Shown piece after piece: positions 5,297 through 7,223 of a DNA stretch of 7,223 nucleotides; positions within the stretch are counted from its first letter, which is position 1; each line of letters opens with the position of its first letter. The notes under the pieces were generated by a model that searched no databases, had not been told where the DNA came from, and saw nothing but the letters and a program-made list of their open reading frames with translations. The translations under genes were made by a program, and so were the position numbers. The stretch is from assembly GCA_003354055.1 (NCBI GenBank), contig PIVQ01000362.1, positions 1-7,223 on the forward strand. The letters are read 5' to 3'. The stretch comes from Desulfobacteraceae bacterium. Its GTDB lineage: Bacteria > Desulfobacterota > Desulfobacteria > Desulfobacterales > Desulfobacteraceae.

Positions 5297-7210
5297 TTAT
5301 TTTCTTTCGGATTTAGTGGTGGCCGGTTTTGATACCTGCATGCCCGGGTGGGCATTGTACCGGTACCTGAGAAAGGACTGGGCCTGGGAAACCACCTTAA
5401 AGGCATCTTTGAGATGGCGGCGTTCAAAGGATGACAGGCGTTCCGGTCTGACATTGTTATCCGGTTTTTTCCCGCTTTCCACCTGTCTTGCCTGATGGCG
5501 GATCCGGACCATGGAGATGAGTTCCAGGGCATCCAGAAGATCATCGCCCACCCCTTCGGCCAGCAGGGTGGTCTGTTTGATCTGGTCCAGTCGGTTTTCG
5601 GTATTGACCTTTGATGCACCGCAGGCCAGGGCATGAACCCGGGCAAGGTCGCTTATGGGGGCAGTACCGCGGCGTTTGAGGTTAAAAGTGTTCTTATAGT
5701 CACCATCCGGCTCCAGAACAAATTTGCGGAAAAACCCCAGAGGTGGCTTTCGAAGCAGGGCATTTCTGGCCAGGCAGGCCAGAAACCGGGTATTATCTTT
5801 TGCCTTTTCCCGGACCAGGCTTTTTAGGACCTTGGCAAATCCGGTTTCGCCGAAAATGCCTTCCAGGTCAAAAAAGATGGATGCATGGAGCAGGGCTTCC
5901 GGGTCCGGATTATCGATCCAGTCGGTAAAGTATGATTTCCAGACCGACAGGGGCTTGCGCCATAGTTCGTTGGTCGCCATGATATCCCCTGTGCAATAGG
6001 GGAATCCGCTAAGATCCAGTCCGTCACTTAGAAATTGTGCAAGCGCTTTGAAATAGTCATCGTGGAGATCCGGGTCAAAGCTGTCATCTATAACAAAGGC
6101 ATTGTCCTGGTCTGTTACCAGGGTGAGTTCGTCCCGGGCCATGGAGCCCATTACTAAAAGACAGTATGGCACCGGAGGCGGGCCCAGCTGTTTTTCACCC
6201 AGCTGGAGCAGTCGTTGGGATATGCTGACTGCGATGCGTGACAGGGCGGCTCCGATGGTGTGGGAGTTGGCATCCTCACCGATCAGCTGAATAAACAGCT
6301 GCTGGATACTTCCGGCCATGGCTGCCAGGTCTTCTACTGTTTTTTGGCGGAAGATATCCCCCACAATAAAGACGGAGCCATAGGAGGCATACTGCATCAG
6401 GTCGGATACTGTTATAACGCCTATGGGGGTATCATTTTCCAGAATGGGCAGGTGGTGAAGGTTGTGGCGCATCATGGTGAGCATGGCCTCAAAGGCAAAA
6501 TCTCCTGCCTGGTGGGTGACAATGTCTCTGGACATGATTTCGGACACAGGGGTGGACAGAGGAAGTCCTTTGGCAATGGCACGTTTGCGTAAATCCCGGT
6601 CCGTGATCAGTCCGGCAATGGGATCTTCATTGCTGTCTTCAGAGATAAGGACCAGGGAGGAAACCCGGTTCCTTGTCATGATGAGCGCCGCTTGCCTGAG
6701 GGAAACCGAAGGGGCTGCCGTGATGATTTCACTGTGGAGCAGGGTGCGCAGCTTTGAAAACATCAGAGGATTCCTGCTTTGCTGGCCGGTCTGCTCCATG
6801 GCGGTCTGAAGCCTGGTACTGTGATCTTCCTCCATGAAATCGGCAAACCTGTCATGTTCATCGCAAAGCAATTGGAATTGTTCGTCAGGGATGAGGTAGA
6901 CCAGGGTGTCTTCAATGGCCTTGGCCGGGTATCTGACCTTTTTTTTGCGCATCAGGGCAAATTGCCCGAAACACTCCCCTTCTCCCATGCGGGTGAGCAG
7001 TTCGCCACTGCTCCTGAAAATTTCAACTGCGCCTTTGCGGATCACGTAAAGATCCTGCGCCTCCTGCCCTTTTTCAAGAATCATGGTACCGGCCTGGAAA
7101 TAGGCCACCTGAATAAACGGGACAATGTCATCCACCACTTTTCTGGGCAGGTTCCGGAACGGGGGGTGGGCAAAGAGATGGTTCCGGATTTCAAATAGTT
7201 CTGTTTCCAT
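5297..7210 (-). CDS. DUF294 nucleotidyltransferase with cNMP-binding and CBS domains
   Basis: This 637-residue cytoplasmic protein probably senses nucleotides and transfers nucleotidyl groups. A cyclic-nucleotide-binding fold (about 10-130) has YVIRKGAVEIF and GECFGQFAL; the glutamate that normally holds the ribose is Q83, so classical cAMP binding is doubtful. A CBS pair (about 155-275; LITDRDLRKRA, GVITVSDLM) would bind adenosyl ligands. The DUF294 catalytic domain (about 305-450) has a GlnD-like GSMARDELTLVTDQD, with GS at 355-356 and metal-binding D367 and D369. The DUF294 C-terminal helical domain (about 475-620) follows. The length is typical for the family. The start is supported by AGGA 7 bases before the ATG. 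The exonuclease gene follows after 3 bases. In other proteobacteria this pair often follows acetate or sodium:solute symporter genes, which would lie just beyond the right edge here. The target of the transferase is unknown. Confidence 0.92.
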   Translation of the reverse strand: METELFEIRNHLFAHPPFRNLPRKVVDDIVPFIQVAYFQAGTMILEKGQEAQDLYVIRKGAVEIFRSSGELLTRMGEGECFGQFALMRKKKVRYPAKAIEDTLVYLIPDEQFQLLCDEHDRFADFMEEDHSTRLQTAMEQTGQQSRNPLMFSKLRTLLHSEIITAAPSVSLRQAALIMTRNRVSSLVLISEDSNEDPIAGLITDRDLRKRAIAKGLPLSTPVSEIMSRDIVTHQAGDFAFEAMLTMMRHNLHHLPILENDTPIGVITVSDLMQYASYGSVFIVGDIFRQKTVEDLAAMAGSIQQLFIQLIGEDANSHTIGAALSRIAVSISQRLLQLGEKQLGPPPVPYCLLVMGSMARDELTLVTDQDNAFVIDDSFDPDLHDDYFKALAQFLSDGLDLSGFPYCTGDIMATNELWRKPLSVWKSYFTDWIDNPDPEALLHASIFFDLEGIFGETGFAKVLKSLVREKAKDNTRFLACLARNALLRKPPLGFFRKFVLEPDGDYKNTFNLKRRGTAPISDLARVHALACGASKVNTENRLDQIKQTTLLAEGVGDDLLDALELISMVRIRHQARQVESGKKPDNNVRPERLSSFERRHLKDAFKVVSQAQSFLRYRYNAHPGMQVSKPATTKSERK

Positions 7211-7217
7211 AGGTGTA

Positions 7218-7221
7218 TCCT
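7218..7221 (-). promoter_or_regulatory. Ribosome binding site of the DUF294 gene
   Basis: AGGA on the minus strand lies 7 bases before the ATG at 7208-7210. The window ends 2 bases further on, so no promoter can be judged. Confidence 0.55.
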
Positions 7222-7223
7222 AA

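Noticed and set aside
6577..6588. TGGCACGTTTGC, resembling a sigma-54 promoter on the plus strand
   Set aside because: The GG and GC elements are too close together and the site lies inside the DUF294 gene with no plus-strand gene behind it.
1..7223. CRISPR arrays, tRNA or rRNA genes, insertion sequences
   Set aside because: No regularly spaced repeats, no cloverleaf-like or rRNA segments and no transposase gene could be seen.

Overview
The window is a compact bacterial chromosomal segment in which every gene I can support lies on the minus strand, so transcription runs from high to low coordinates. The gene content suggests a Gram-negative, possibly Desulfobacterota-like (Desulfobacterales) bacterium. 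The clues are a lipoprotein and a signal-peptide protein of the PA2778/PA2779 type, a near-perfect sigma-54 promoter, a Cache-HAMP-PAS histidine kinase of a subtype frequent in sulfate reducers, and a DUF294/DnaQ-like exonuclease pair. The taxonomic call is an inference and is not certain.

Layout in order of transcription. (1) 7210-5297 encodes a 637-residue protein with a cyclic-nucleotide-binding-like fold, two CBS motifs and a GlnD-like nucleotidyltransferase (DUF294). Three bases later comes a 240-residue DEDDh 3'-5' exonuclease (5293-4571), so the two form a translationally coupled pair whose upstream operon members lie outside the window. (2) 4570-4310 is intergenic. It holds a structured repeat near 4501-4537, a near-palindrome, and an AT-rich stretch with a plausible sigma-70 promoter. 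(3) 4309-1688 is an 873-residue membrane sensor histidine kinase with no response regulator beside it. It is clearly AT-richer than its neighbours. (4) 1687-1493 is a 195-base regulatory gap with a textbook sigma-54 (-24/-12) promoter at 1576-1561. (5) 1492-1112 and 1106-132 are a two-gene operon: a small exported PA2779-family protein and a PA2778-family C39-like cysteine peptidase lipoprotein with TPRs. (6) 131-1 is non-coding and contains a 42-base near-identical copy of an internal piece of the exonuclease gene.

How the parts may work together. The PA2779/PA2778 pair looks like a dedicated periplasmic protease with a partner or substrate, switched on by an enhancer-binding activator through sigma-54. 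The orphan kinase just upstream is a candidate, but unproven, input to such an activator. The DUF294 protein and exonuclease form a separate unit, often found near acetate/solute symporter genes. The direct repeat at 61-102 and 4673-4714 brackets the kinase and the protease operon, which suggests that this 4.6-kb block has been rearranged relative to the exonuclease gene. The best candidate for an undescribed system is the sigma-54-driven PA2779/PA2778 protease module.
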